The notes under the pieces are model-generated. The model had not been told where the DNA came from. It did no database searches and saw only the letters and a program-made list of their open reading frames with translations. A DNA stretch of 5,975 nucleotides from Octadecabacter sp. (GTDB taxonomy: Bacteria > Pseudomonadota > Alphaproteobacteria > Rhodobacterales > Rhodobacteraceae), in NCBI GenBank assembly GCA_003533975.1, contig DQCL01000030.1:1-5975 (forward strand), given 5' to 3'. Both the position numbers and the translations under genes were made by a program. This document shows, in pieces, positions 1 to 5,618 of this stretch. How positions within the stretch are numbered: the stretch's first letter is position 1; the number at the start of each line of letters is the position of its first letter.

Positions 1-369
1 TCATGCTGCGATGCAGCCCAAGTCGCAGAAGCGGTCATTCAATGATACCGACGTCAGTGGATTTCAGACCGACCTTTCGCCGCATCGTGCACGAACTAAC
101 AAAGGGCGGACGAAGCCGACCTCTGAGTTTGCACTTTCGCTAACGCAGCATTCGTCCGCATCCGCCGCAAAGACTTTGCCGCATTACTGCTAACGGCGTC
201 AAACCTGTCATTAAGTCTTGGGCGTGAGGATGAAAACCGTCGTCTACTTTTGCGGCGCTGGGTGTGAAGCCGAAGAGCGCGGGCAAAGGTGGCTTTGGCA
301 TTTCCATCTTCGCGTATGCAACGTTTATAATCAGACCAGTCAATGAAAATGGCTTTCAATATGAGCCGG
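1..369. other. Gene-free downstream region with imperfect repeats
   Basis: I find no supportable gene, RNA gene or clear terminator in this stretch downstream of thiX. Short open frames on both strands are rich in Arg/Ser and lack a convincing start context. The sequence has several near-repeats: GACCTTTCGCCGCAT (71-85) and GACTTTGCCGCAT (172-184), two CTAACG words, and an inverted pair described separately. Small 5-bp hairpins occur at about 5-17, 173-177 and 284-297, none followed by a T-run on either strand. This mosaic recalls the degenerate intergenic filler I associate with roseobacter genomes, but that link is from memory only. Confidence 0.45.
106..159. repeat. 9-bp inverted repeat, spacer 36 bases
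   Basis: GCGGACGAA at 106-114 is the exact reverse complement of TTCGTCCGC at 151-159. The match stops at both ends. It could form a long-looped hairpin or be the ends of a decayed element, but a 9-bp match at this distance could also arise by chance in a stretch of this size. No T-run follows, so it is not an evident terminator. Confidence 0.3.
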
Positions 370-1113
370 TCACGAGACCTCCGGACGGTCCAATGTTTTT
401 TCGCACAGTCTGTTTACAGCTGCGTGTAGCAGGATTGTCAGAACCGCGAGCACAATCAGGGCCGCAAACATCAGGTCGGTTTTGGCGCGTCCATTTGCCA
501 AAAGCATCAGATACCCCAAGCCCTTTGAGGCCCCAACCCATTCGCCGATGATCGCACCGATGGGCGCATAAACCGCGGCTAGTCGCAGGCCGGATGCAAA
601 CCCGGGTAAGGCCGCAGGCACCCGGATATGCCACATGATCCGCGCGGGGCTTGCGCCCATCACCTTGGCCAAACCGATCCAGTCGCGGTTCGTGCGCATC
701 AGAGCGTCGAAAAATGATGACGTAACGGGGAAGTAGATGATGATTATGGTCATCGTGATCTTGGACCAAAGGCCAAAGCCCAGCCAAAGGGTCAAGATAG
801 GTGCCAATGCAAACACCGGCACTGCTTGGCTGAAAACCAAGATGGGTCGCACCAGTGCGCGTACCGTTGGTGATGCGACCAGCCCGATGGCCGACACGAA
901 CCCAAGTGCGGCACCTAGCAGGAGACCGATGAGCACTTCGGCCATCGTGACAACCGCGTGCTCCGCCAAAAGCGCACGGCTTTCCCAGATTGTTTGGGCG
1001 ACCAGTGCAGGGGGGGGCAGGATGAAACGGGCGACACCTGTGGTCCAGATCACCGTTTGCCAAAGCACCAACACCAGACAGGTCGCCGCTATGCCTGCCC
1101 GCCAACCGGTCAT
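370..1113 (-). CDS. thiX: ThiX-like permease subunit of the ThiXYZ pyrimidine importer
   Basis: This inner-membrane subunit would form the channel of the importer, working with ThiY and ThiZ. The 247-residue length is typical for the BPD_transp_1 (nitrate/sulfonate/thiamin precursor) permeases. Hydrophobic segments appear at about 8-26, 57-80, 92-112, 118-134, 178-190 and 213-232, which fits six membrane helices. The cytoplasmic EAA loop that docks on the ATPase is visible at about 147-170, with K-V-M-G-A-S followed by W-H-I-R-V-P-A-A-L-P. The start is the ATG of an ATGA overlap with the upstream TenA_E gene. No clear Shine-Dalgarno precedes it, so it probably depends on translational coupling. 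A run of eight C in the coding strand (1010-1017) encodes the prolines near residues 33-35. It is the last gene of the operon in this window. The exact cargo is inferred from context. Confidence 0.92.
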   Translation of the reverse strand: MTGWRAGIAATCLVLVLWQTVIWTTGVARFILPPPALVAQTIWESRALLAEHAVVTMAEVLIGLLLGAALGFVSAIGLVASPTVRALVRPILVFSQAVPVFALAPILTLWLGFGLWSKITMTIIIIYFPVTSSFFDALMRTNRDWIGLAKVMGASPARIMWHIRVPAALPGFASGLRLAAVYAPIGAIIGEWVGASKGLGYLMLLANGRAKTDLMFAALIVLAVLTILLHAAVNRLCEKTLDRPEVS

Positions 1114-1763
1114 TTTGCGACCGCGAAGCCAGCCCAGGACGCGTCAAAGAACGCGCGCTCCAAATGTACTGCCTGTGTGAACGTCTCAGTAACGTCCATG
1201 CGGGCCGCAGCGTCGAGCGTACCCCACGTCGCATCAAGTTGATCGCGTAAATAGGCGACGACCTGCGCAAATCCATCGCCGGAATGCAGAGTTATCCATT
1301 CTCCCAACCAAAACGGCAGATCATCTGCGCGGCCTTCAAACGGGGTAGCCCAATCAAGATAAATCCATTCGGCAACCACGAGAACCGACAGCATAATCTC
1401 ATAGCGCCCCGAGCGACGGGCTTGATCCATCAGCTGTTGGAACGCGATCGTCTCGGGTGCTGCGGGCGCGGTCGGCGGAACCTCGAGCGCTTGTAAAGAT
1501 CGCAGGAAATAGGTGTTTTCCGAGCCACAGATCAAACCCAGAAATTGCGCGCCCGGCACGGCATCGGCCAATGTGGGCGCATGGCCCACGGCGGATGCCA
1601 AAAGCCGCACAAACCCTTCGATAAACTGGTAGTCCTGTTGCAAGTATCCCGCCATCTTGTCACGGTTTAGGGTCCCATCGGCCAAGGCATTGGTAAACGG
1701 ATGATGCGTCGCGGCGTACCAGTCCTGGGCGACAAGCGATTGCAGATGTTGTGTGGCACTCAT
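1110..1763 (-). CDS. TenA family protein, cysteine-less glutamate type (TenA_E)
   Basis: This is a second TenA/THI-4 fold protein of 217 residues, clearly divergent from the first. It keeps the QQDYQF motif (Asp44-Tyr45) and a C-terminal glutamate in HLERAFFD (Glu202). The classical P-C-x-x-G-Y block is replaced by VVAEWIYLDWA (129-139), with Glu132 near the nucleophile position. Its only cysteine is Cys79, elsewhere in the chain. This is the pattern of the TenA_E class. The plant member of that class has been reported to hydrolyse amino-HMP and to remove the formyl group of formylamino-HMP; I infer a similar salvage role here, but the substrate is not proven. It lies between the ATPase and permease of the importer and overlaps both neighbours by four bases (ATGA at each end), with GGAG about 8 bases upstream of the start. 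Confidence 0.9.
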   Translation of the reverse strand: MSATQHLQSLVAQDWYAATHHPFTNALADGTLNRDKMAGYLQQDYQFIEGFVRLLASAVGHAPTLADAVPGAQFLGLICGSENTYFLRSLQALEVPPTAPAAPETIAFQQLMDQARRSGRYEIMLSVLVVAEWIYLDWATPFEGRADDLPFWLGEWITLHSGDGFAQVVAYLRDQLDATWGTLDAAARMDVTETFTQAVHLERAFFDASWAGFAVAK

Positions 1764-2461
1764 ATCGGTCTCCGAAGTTGATCAAACAGATCTGTCTGGG
1801 TGCGCAGCACATCTGGTGCGTGGATGTCGCGCGGGATGGGGGTGAATGGGGCGGCAACCTCGACAAGTCCTGATGGCGTCATGATCAGAATTTTCTGGCC
1901 CAATCTCGCGGCCTCGTTCGGGTCATGGGTGACCAGCAACACTGTGCGGCCCGTCAACAGGTCTGCCGTCAGTTCCTGCATCTGCGCACGGGTCAGCGCG
2001 TCAAGCGCTGAAAACGGTTCATCCAGCAACACAATCGCGCGGTCCTCCATCAAGGTGCGGGCCAATGCCACCCGTTGACGTTGGCCACCAGACAGAGCGG
2101 GGGGCAATTTGTCTGCATGATCCGTCAAACCCACTTGCGCCAGCGTGTCGCGGGCGCGGTCTTTGTCCGGACGCTTCCCCCGCACGCGCGCGCCAAGCAT
2201 GACATTGTCCAACACGCTGAGCCACGGCATCAGCAAATCTTGCTGCGCCATCATCGCGACGCGACCGGTATCGCTGAGGACCCCGTCAAAAGTAACGCCC
2301 TCGGCCAGACCTGCAAAGAGGCGCAGCACCGTGGATTTGCCCACACCACTCGCCCCCAAAAGGCAGGTCCAGCTGTGCGGTGTCAGGGTCAAGTCCAGCT
2401 GCGAAAAGATCGGCGTGCCGTCGATTGCCGCCGATCCTGTCATGCGCAAGGGCTGGTTCAC
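1760..2461 (-). CDS. thiZ: ThiZ-like ATP-binding subunit of the ThiXYZ pyrimidine importer
   Basis: This is the cytoplasmic ATPase that powers the importer. The 233-residue protein has every nucleotide-binding motif in order: Walker A GASGVGKST (36-44, Lys42), Q-loop in MAQQDLLMPW (71-80), signature LSGGQRQRVALAR (123-135), Walker B IVLLDE (143-148, Glu148 catalytic) and the switch histidine His179 in LLVTHD. It belongs to the nitrate/taurine/thiamin-precursor ATPase group, so the assignment to ThiZ rests on its neighbours thiY, tenA and thiX. The start codon is GTG at 2461, overlapping the tenA stop as GTGA, with a GGGG stretch about 10 bases upstream. An ATG at 2443 would shorten it by six residues but lacks a good ribosome site. 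The end overlaps the second tenA (ATGA). Confidence 0.92.
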   Translation of the reverse strand: MNQPLRMTGSAAIDGTPIFSQLDLTLTPHSWTCLLGASGVGKSTVLRLFAGLAEGVTFDGVLSDTGRVAMMAQQDLLMPWLSVLDNVMLGARVRGKRPDKDRARDTLAQVGLTDHADKLPPALSGGQRQRVALARTLMEDRAIVLLDEPFSALDALTRAQMQELTADLLTGRTVLLVTHDPNEAARLGQKILIMTPSGLVEVAAPFTPIPRDIHAPDVLRTQTDLFDQLRRPI

Positions 2462-3126
2462 GGATCAAGCCCCATGTCCCAAAACCCCACCTCTAGCTGT
2501 GTCGCCATCGCGAATCGCGCTTGAAGACTGGCCCAACGAGGGCTGGTCGTTGCGCCGTCGCCAATGCGCCGGGCAACTGCCCCATCAATCAGCATGCCCA
2601 CATCATGGCAGACCTGCTGGTACTCGACGCTGGCATAGGTGTTGATCCATTCGGCGTAGGTGTCCGACGTTTTGGTGGCGGCCAAATGGGTGCCGATTTC
2701 ACCGTATCCCATGACACAGGGGGCCAAGGCGGCCAGTAAATCCAACAGATCGCCGGAATGGCCTGCATCCAGTACATAGCGAGTGTAGGCCAGATTTTCT
2801 TGCCGCTCCAGCGTTGCAAACAGCGTTGCCTCATCAATCCCAGCCTCAGCACAGGTTTTGATATGCAGGGCGAGTTCCTCGTTGATCAACCCGTTCACCG
2901 TACCAGCGGCCAAGCGCATTTCCGCGACCGTATCCGCCTTGGTTATCGCCAAAGCCCAAGCGCGAGAAAAGTGGATCAGAAAGACGTAATCCTGTTTGAG
3001 GTAATGCAGGAAGGCGGCGTGCGGCAGCGTGCCGTCGCCCAAGCCATGCACAAACGCGTGACGGGTATAGGCGAGCCAGACGGGGGTGTTATCCCGCCAA
3101 GCCGCGAAGGTATTACCGTAGGTCAT
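2458..3126 (-). CDS. tenA: TenA family aminopyrimidine aminohydrolase, cysteine type (TenA_C)
   Basis: TenA hydrolyses 4-amino-5-aminomethyl-2-methylpyrimidine (amino-HMP), a breakdown product of thiamin, to HMP; family members may also cleave thiamin (thiaminase II, EC 3.5.99.2). The 222-residue length is normal for this all-helical cytoplasmic enzyme. Residues matching the B. subtilis active site are Asp46-Tyr47 in LKQDYVFL, Tyr114, Cys137 and Tyr141 in APCVMGYGEIG, Tyr164 in INTYAS, and Glu212 in QLEVGFWDM. Cys137 is the expected nucleophile, which places the protein in the classical cysteine class. The start is the ATG overlapping the thiY stop (ATGA), with a GGGGG-rich Shine-Dalgarno just upstream. 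It sits between the binding protein and the ATPase of the importer, so its substrate is probably what that importer brings in. The protein is complete and all listed residues are intact. Confidence 0.93.
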   Translation of the reverse strand: MTYGNTFAAWRDNTPVWLAYTRHAFVHGLGDGTLPHAAFLHYLKQDYVFLIHFSRAWALAITKADTVAEMRLAAGTVNGLINEELALHIKTCAEAGIDEATLFATLERQENLAYTRYVLDAGHSGDLLDLLAALAPCVMGYGEIGTHLAATKTSDTYAEWINTYASVEYQQVCHDVGMLIDGAVARRIGDGATTSPRWASLQARFAMATQLEVGFWDMGLDP

Positions 3127-4058
3127 TCTGCCCCCAAATCGACCGCAAGGGCCGAGACTGGGCGCGTGCCGTCGACAAGACCACTCTCGGCCAGAAACGC
3201 TTCGAACCTTGTATATCGTCCTTCATCCAGCGCTTCGGGGCGCAAGGCAAAGCGGGGCAGCGTGTCGACCCAAGCCTTGGCGTTCAGTTCGTCGTCCAGT
3301 TCAGGCGCGTAGCCTTTGAAAAGCTCCCAAGATGCTTGCGGGTTATTGACGATGTATTGCGTCGCCAGTTCTGTCGCACGCAGGAAACGGCGGACCTGAC
3401 CCACATCCATCCGGTCGGGGTTCGCCACATAGATCAATTCATCATAGGTCGGCACACCCTCTTCCTCGACGTAAAAACAGCGGCCCTCAACGCCCTCGAT
3501 CTCCATCTGGTTCAGCTCAAAATTGCGGTAGGCCCCGATGACCGCATCAACCTGACCCGACATCAACGACGGGCTGAGCGAGAAGTTCACATTGACCATC
3601 TCAACATCATCCAGTGTGACACCATGGCGACCCAACATCGCGCTCAAAACGGCCTCTTCGACGCCCGCCACGGAAAAGCCGATCGTGCCGCCCTTGAGCT
3701 GGCTGATCTCCTGAATGGGGCCGTCTTTGAGAACCAAAAGGCAGTTGAGCGGCGTGGCCACTAACGTACCCACCCGGATAAGGGGCAAACCTTCGGCCAC
3801 GTGCAAATGCTGGCTGGGTTGATAGCTGATGGCAATGTCGCCTCGGCCAGCCGCCACCAGTTTAGGCGGGGCGGACGGATCGGCAGGGGCGATGATCTCG
3901 ACTTCAAGCCCTTGATCGGCGAAATAGCCCAGCTCTTCGGCCACGATGATTGGCCCGTGATCGGGGTTGATAAACCAGTCCAATAGCAAGGTCATCTTGT
4001 CTTGCGCCAAGGCTGGTGTAGCGATCAATATTGCCGCTGCTGTGATGAGGTATTTCAT
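3123..4058 (-). CDS. thiY: ThiY-like periplasmic pyrimidine-binding protein of the ThiXYZ ABC importer
   Basis: This 311-residue NMT1/THI5-like binding protein probably captures a thiamin pyrimidine fragment (formylamino-HMP, amino-HMP or HMP) in the periplasm and delivers it to ThiX/ThiZ. Residues 1-18 are a Sec signal peptide: MKY, a hydrophobic core, and the A-L-A cleavage motif before Gln19. The mature protein starts with the hallmark LLLDWFINPDHGPIIVAE (24-41), where Asp27, Trp28 and His34 are family residues. Then come GRGDIAISYQPS (71-82), GTIGFS (124-129), GQVDAVIGAYRNFE (168-181) and GVPTYDELIYVAN (201-213). These resemble ThiY more than the taurine or nitrate binders of the same superfamily. 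The reading frame is open a further 55 codons upstream, but the start at 4058 gives the signal peptide at the N terminus and has AAGGAG at ideal spacing. The gene ends in an ATGA overlap with tenA. The exact ligand is inferred from the TenA neighbours. Confidence 0.9.
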   Translation of the reverse strand: MKYLITAAAILIATPALAQDKMTLLLDWFINPDHGPIIVAEELGYFADQGLEVEIIAPADPSAPPKLVAAGRGDIAISYQPSQHLHVAEGLPLIRVGTLVATPLNCLLVLKDGPIQEISQLKGGTIGFSVAGVEEAVLSAMLGRHGVTLDDVEMVNVNFSLSPSLMSGQVDAVIGAYRNFELNQMEIEGVEGRCFYVEEEGVPTYDELIYVANPDRMDVGQVRRFLRATELATQYIVNNPQASWELFKGYAPELDDELNAKAWVDTLPRFALRPEALDEGRYTRFEAFLAESGLVDGTRPVSALAVDLGAE

Positions 4059-4064
4059 ATGGGT

Positions 4065-4071
4065 CTCCTTA
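4065..4071 (-). promoter_or_regulatory. Strong Shine-Dalgarno of thiY, sharing the thiF stop codon
   Basis: On the minus strand this reads TAAGGAG, with 6 bases before the ATG at 4058. The TAA is the stop codon of thiF. It is the best match to the anti-Shine-Dalgarno sequence at any gene start in the window. It also settles the thiY start against the longer open frame. Confidence 0.75.
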
Positions 4072-5025
4072 CCTTCCGAGAGCGAGAAGTTTGATCTCGC
4101 CCTGCCAGTGTTGTGAAAGCCGTTGCGCCGCCTGCCAGGCACGCAGGCCCGACCGACAGGCCAGAACGGCACGTTGGTTCTCGTGTGGTGTAGGGCCATG
4201 TGGTCCAAAGTCGGACACGACATGGCGTTTTGCCCGTGGCAGGTCAGGCCCCTGTTCTCCTGTCGCGCGCAGGTCGATCAGAAAATCAGATGCGGCGATG
4301 TCGCGCGGAGCGATAAAGGCGGGGTTGGGCGCAGGGTCAGCCGCCGTGTCAAAGCGGAACCCGCCAAACCGCAGCGCCCGCGCGTCATAGGTCACAAGCT
4401 GTCCCAAGCTTTGCCTATCACCCGTCAGGATCGCCATCGCCATTTGTGCCTGAAGGCTGCCGATCACACCGACACTTGGCCCCAACACACCATCGGTGTC
4501 ACAAGACCCAAGCTGGTCCGGCAGATCCGGAAAAACCGCACGCAGCCCCGGTTTGCCACCACAAAAGCCACCCACATAGCCGTCGCTGCCCACCACGCTG
4601 GCGCTAAGCAGGGTTTGGCCTGTTCCAAGGCAATGATCGGACGCCATGTAGCTGACCGCGAAACTGTCTGCACAATCCAAGATCAGTGTCATGCCCTCGC
4701 AAAGGGCTGCAATGTTAGCTGGGTCGACGCGCTGGTGAACAGGTTCAATGGTCGTGTCAGGGTTCAATGCGGTCATCGCACTCGCGATCACATCGACCTT
4801 TGGCAAGCCAATATCAGCCTCGCGAAACAGCGTTTGGCGGTGCAGGTTGGACAGGCTTATGACATCTGCATCCGCAATTCGGATTTGCCCGACACCCGCG
4901 CCCACGAGGTATTGCATCACAGGCGCGGCCAGACCGCCGCCACCGATGACAAGGACAGACGCTCTTGCAAACTGATCCTGCGCGGCACTTCCCAGCACCG
5001 CAGTTTGGCGGGCGTAGCGGCTCAT
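4069..5025 (-). CDS. thiF: ThiF/MoeB-type E1-like sulfur-carrier adenylyltransferase fused to a rhodanese domain
   Basis: This cytoplasmic enzyme would adenylate the C-terminal glycine of ThiS and help convert it to the thiocarboxylate used by ThiG. The chosen start gives 318 residues. Residues 1-230 are the E1 fold: GGGGL (28-32, nucleotide loop), [13 protein letters not shown] (52-64, with Arg63), Lys76, LDCAD (116-120), and [20 protein letters not shown] (174-193), where Cys175 is the candidate catalytic cysteine. Residues about 247-318 resemble a short rhodanese domain: FLIDLR near its start and ACRSGLRAW (289-297), with Cys290 in the active-site loop. The CxxC pairs that bind zinc in MoeB/ThiF are absent: GLRAVFPD and NPAFI stand where they would lie. 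The start is the ATG of an ATGA overlap with thiE, with AAAGGT 6 bases upstream; an in-frame ATG at 5043 would remove that spacing. It could also serve MoaD, but the neighbours favour thiamin. Confidence 0.88.
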   Translation of the reverse strand: MSRYARQTAVLGSAAQDQFARASVLVIGGGGLAAPVMQYLVGAGVGQIRIADADVISLSNLHRQTLFREADIGLPKVDVIASAMTALNPDTTIEPVHQRVDPANIAALCEGMTLILDCADSFAVSYMASDHCLGTGQTLLSASVVGSDGYVGGFCGGKPGLRAVFPDLPDQLGSCDTDGVLGPSVGVIGSLQAQMAMAILTGDRQSLGQLVTYDARALRFGGFRFDTAADPAPNPAFIAPRDIAASDFLIDLRATGEQGPDLPRAKRHVVSDFGPHGPTPHENQRAVLACRSGLRAWQAAQRLSQHWQGEIKLLALGR

Positions 5026-5618
5026 CCGCAGACCTTTAGCCATTCCCTGACGCGACTCTCTGGATCATCGTGCAGCGTGATGTCCGTAACTGCCGAGACA
5101 ACATCCGCCCCCGCATCAAACGCCCCCAGTGCGCGGTCCGTGCTCATCCCGCCAATGGCGACAAGTGGGATATCGCCCACGAGGTCTTTCCACACGCAGA
5201 TTTTCTCAATGCCCTGCTGATGCCATTTCATCTTTTTCAGGATCGTCGGATAGATCGGGCCAAGTGCGATGTAATCAGGGTTCAACGCCAGTGCGCGGGC
5301 AAGTTCGGCCTTGTCATGGGTCGAAATCCCAAGCTTGAGACCCGCCGCACGGATCGCGTCAATGTCCGCGTCGTCAATGTCCTCCTGGCCCAGATGGACC
5401 CAGTCACAGCCCAAATCAATCGCTAGCTGCCAATGGTCATTGACCACCAGAAGTGCGCCATGGGCACCGCACAAATCGCGGCCTTCGGTCAGTTGAGCGC
5501 GCAGCGCGTCTTGCGGCTGGTCTTTGATGCGCAGTTGCACAAGCTTGACCCCCAAAGGCAACATGCGCCGCAGCCACGCCACATCATCAAAAATCGGGTA
5601 AAAGCGGGGCAGTGTCAT
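5022..5618 (-). CDS. thiE: Thiamin phosphate synthase ThiE (slightly atypical, TenI relative)
   Basis: ThiE couples HMP pyrophosphate with thiazole phosphate to give thiamin phosphate in the cytoplasm. The 198-residue protein is a little short for the family (about 205-215). Visible motifs are VQLRIKD (27-33, pyrophosphate-binding Arg30/Lys32), VVND (58-61, Mg-binding Asp61), HLGQED (75-80), GIST (97-100, Ser99), LGPIYPT (119-125) and VAIGGM (153-158). The normally T-x-T-K loop reads T-I-L-K (125-128), so the second threonine is replaced by leucine. The relative TenI (thiazole tautomerase) is the main alternative. However, the N-D pair is kept and the histidine TenI carries in its G-H-x-F segment is a proline here, so ThiE is favoured. 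The start is set by the ATGA overlap with thiG and by GGAAAGG about 8 bases upstream. The end overlaps thiF in the same way. Confidence 0.88.
   Translation of the reverse strand: MTLPRFYPIFDDVAWLRRMLPLGVKLVQLRIKDQPQDALRAQLTEGRDLCGAHGALLVVNDHWQLAIDLGCDWVHLGQEDIDDADIDAIRAAGLKLGISTHDKAELARALALNPDYIALGPIYPTILKKMKWHQQGIEKICVWKDLVGDIPLVAIGGMSTDRALGAFDAGADVVSAVTDITLHDDPESRVREWLKVCG
5032..5037 (-). promoter_or_regulatory. Ribosome binding site deciding the thiF start
   Basis: Read on the minus strand this is AAAGGT, 6 bases before the ATG at 5025. It lies inside the last codons of thiE. It supports the ATG at 5025 over the in-frame upstream ATG at 5043, because the motif would fall inside the gene if the upstream codon were used. 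Confidence 0.6.

Noticed and set aside
170..299. Small hairpins as a transcription terminator for the operon (GCAAA-GAC-TTTGC near 173, CAAAG-GTGG-CTTTG at 284-297, GCGCT/AGCGC at 255-280)
   Set aside because: Stems are only 5 bp and none is followed by a T-run on the minus strand, so intrinsic termination is not supported.
96..359. Possible small 87-residue gene directly after thiX (TTG start at 359)
   Set aside because: The first 30 residues look faintly protein-like, but it has a TTG start without a Shine-Dalgarno and becomes Arg/Ser-rich across the repeat-containing stretch. No family resemblance.
1184..1189. CTGAGA on the minus strand, resembling the core of the TPP riboswitch (THI box)
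   Set aside because: It lies inside tenA_E coding sequence, and no other conserved TPP riboswitch segment or helix pairing is nearby.
356..1276. Long open frame on the minus strand in another frame over thiX and tenA_E
   Set aside because: It overlaps the permease and TenA_E genes in a shifted frame, and its translation is Arg/Gly/His-rich with no membrane segments or motifs.
370..4058. Alternative reading of the ABC system as a taurine, alkanesulfonate or nitrate importer
   Set aside because: These share the superfamily, but the binding protein has the LDWFINPDHGP motif of ThiY/THI5-like proteins, and the genes are interleaved with two TenA genes in a thi operon.
4059..4223. 55-residue N-terminal extension of thiY
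   Set aside because: The extension is antisense-like Arg/His-rich translation of the thiF 3' end. The start at 4058 gives a textbook signal peptide and has AAGGAG at ideal spacing.
4123..5220. Long open frame on the plus strand opposite thiF and thiE
   Set aside because: It is antisense to two well-supported genes with clear motifs, has no recognisable domain, and is rich in Arg/His/Gln as expected from the mirrored codon bias of a GC-rich gene.
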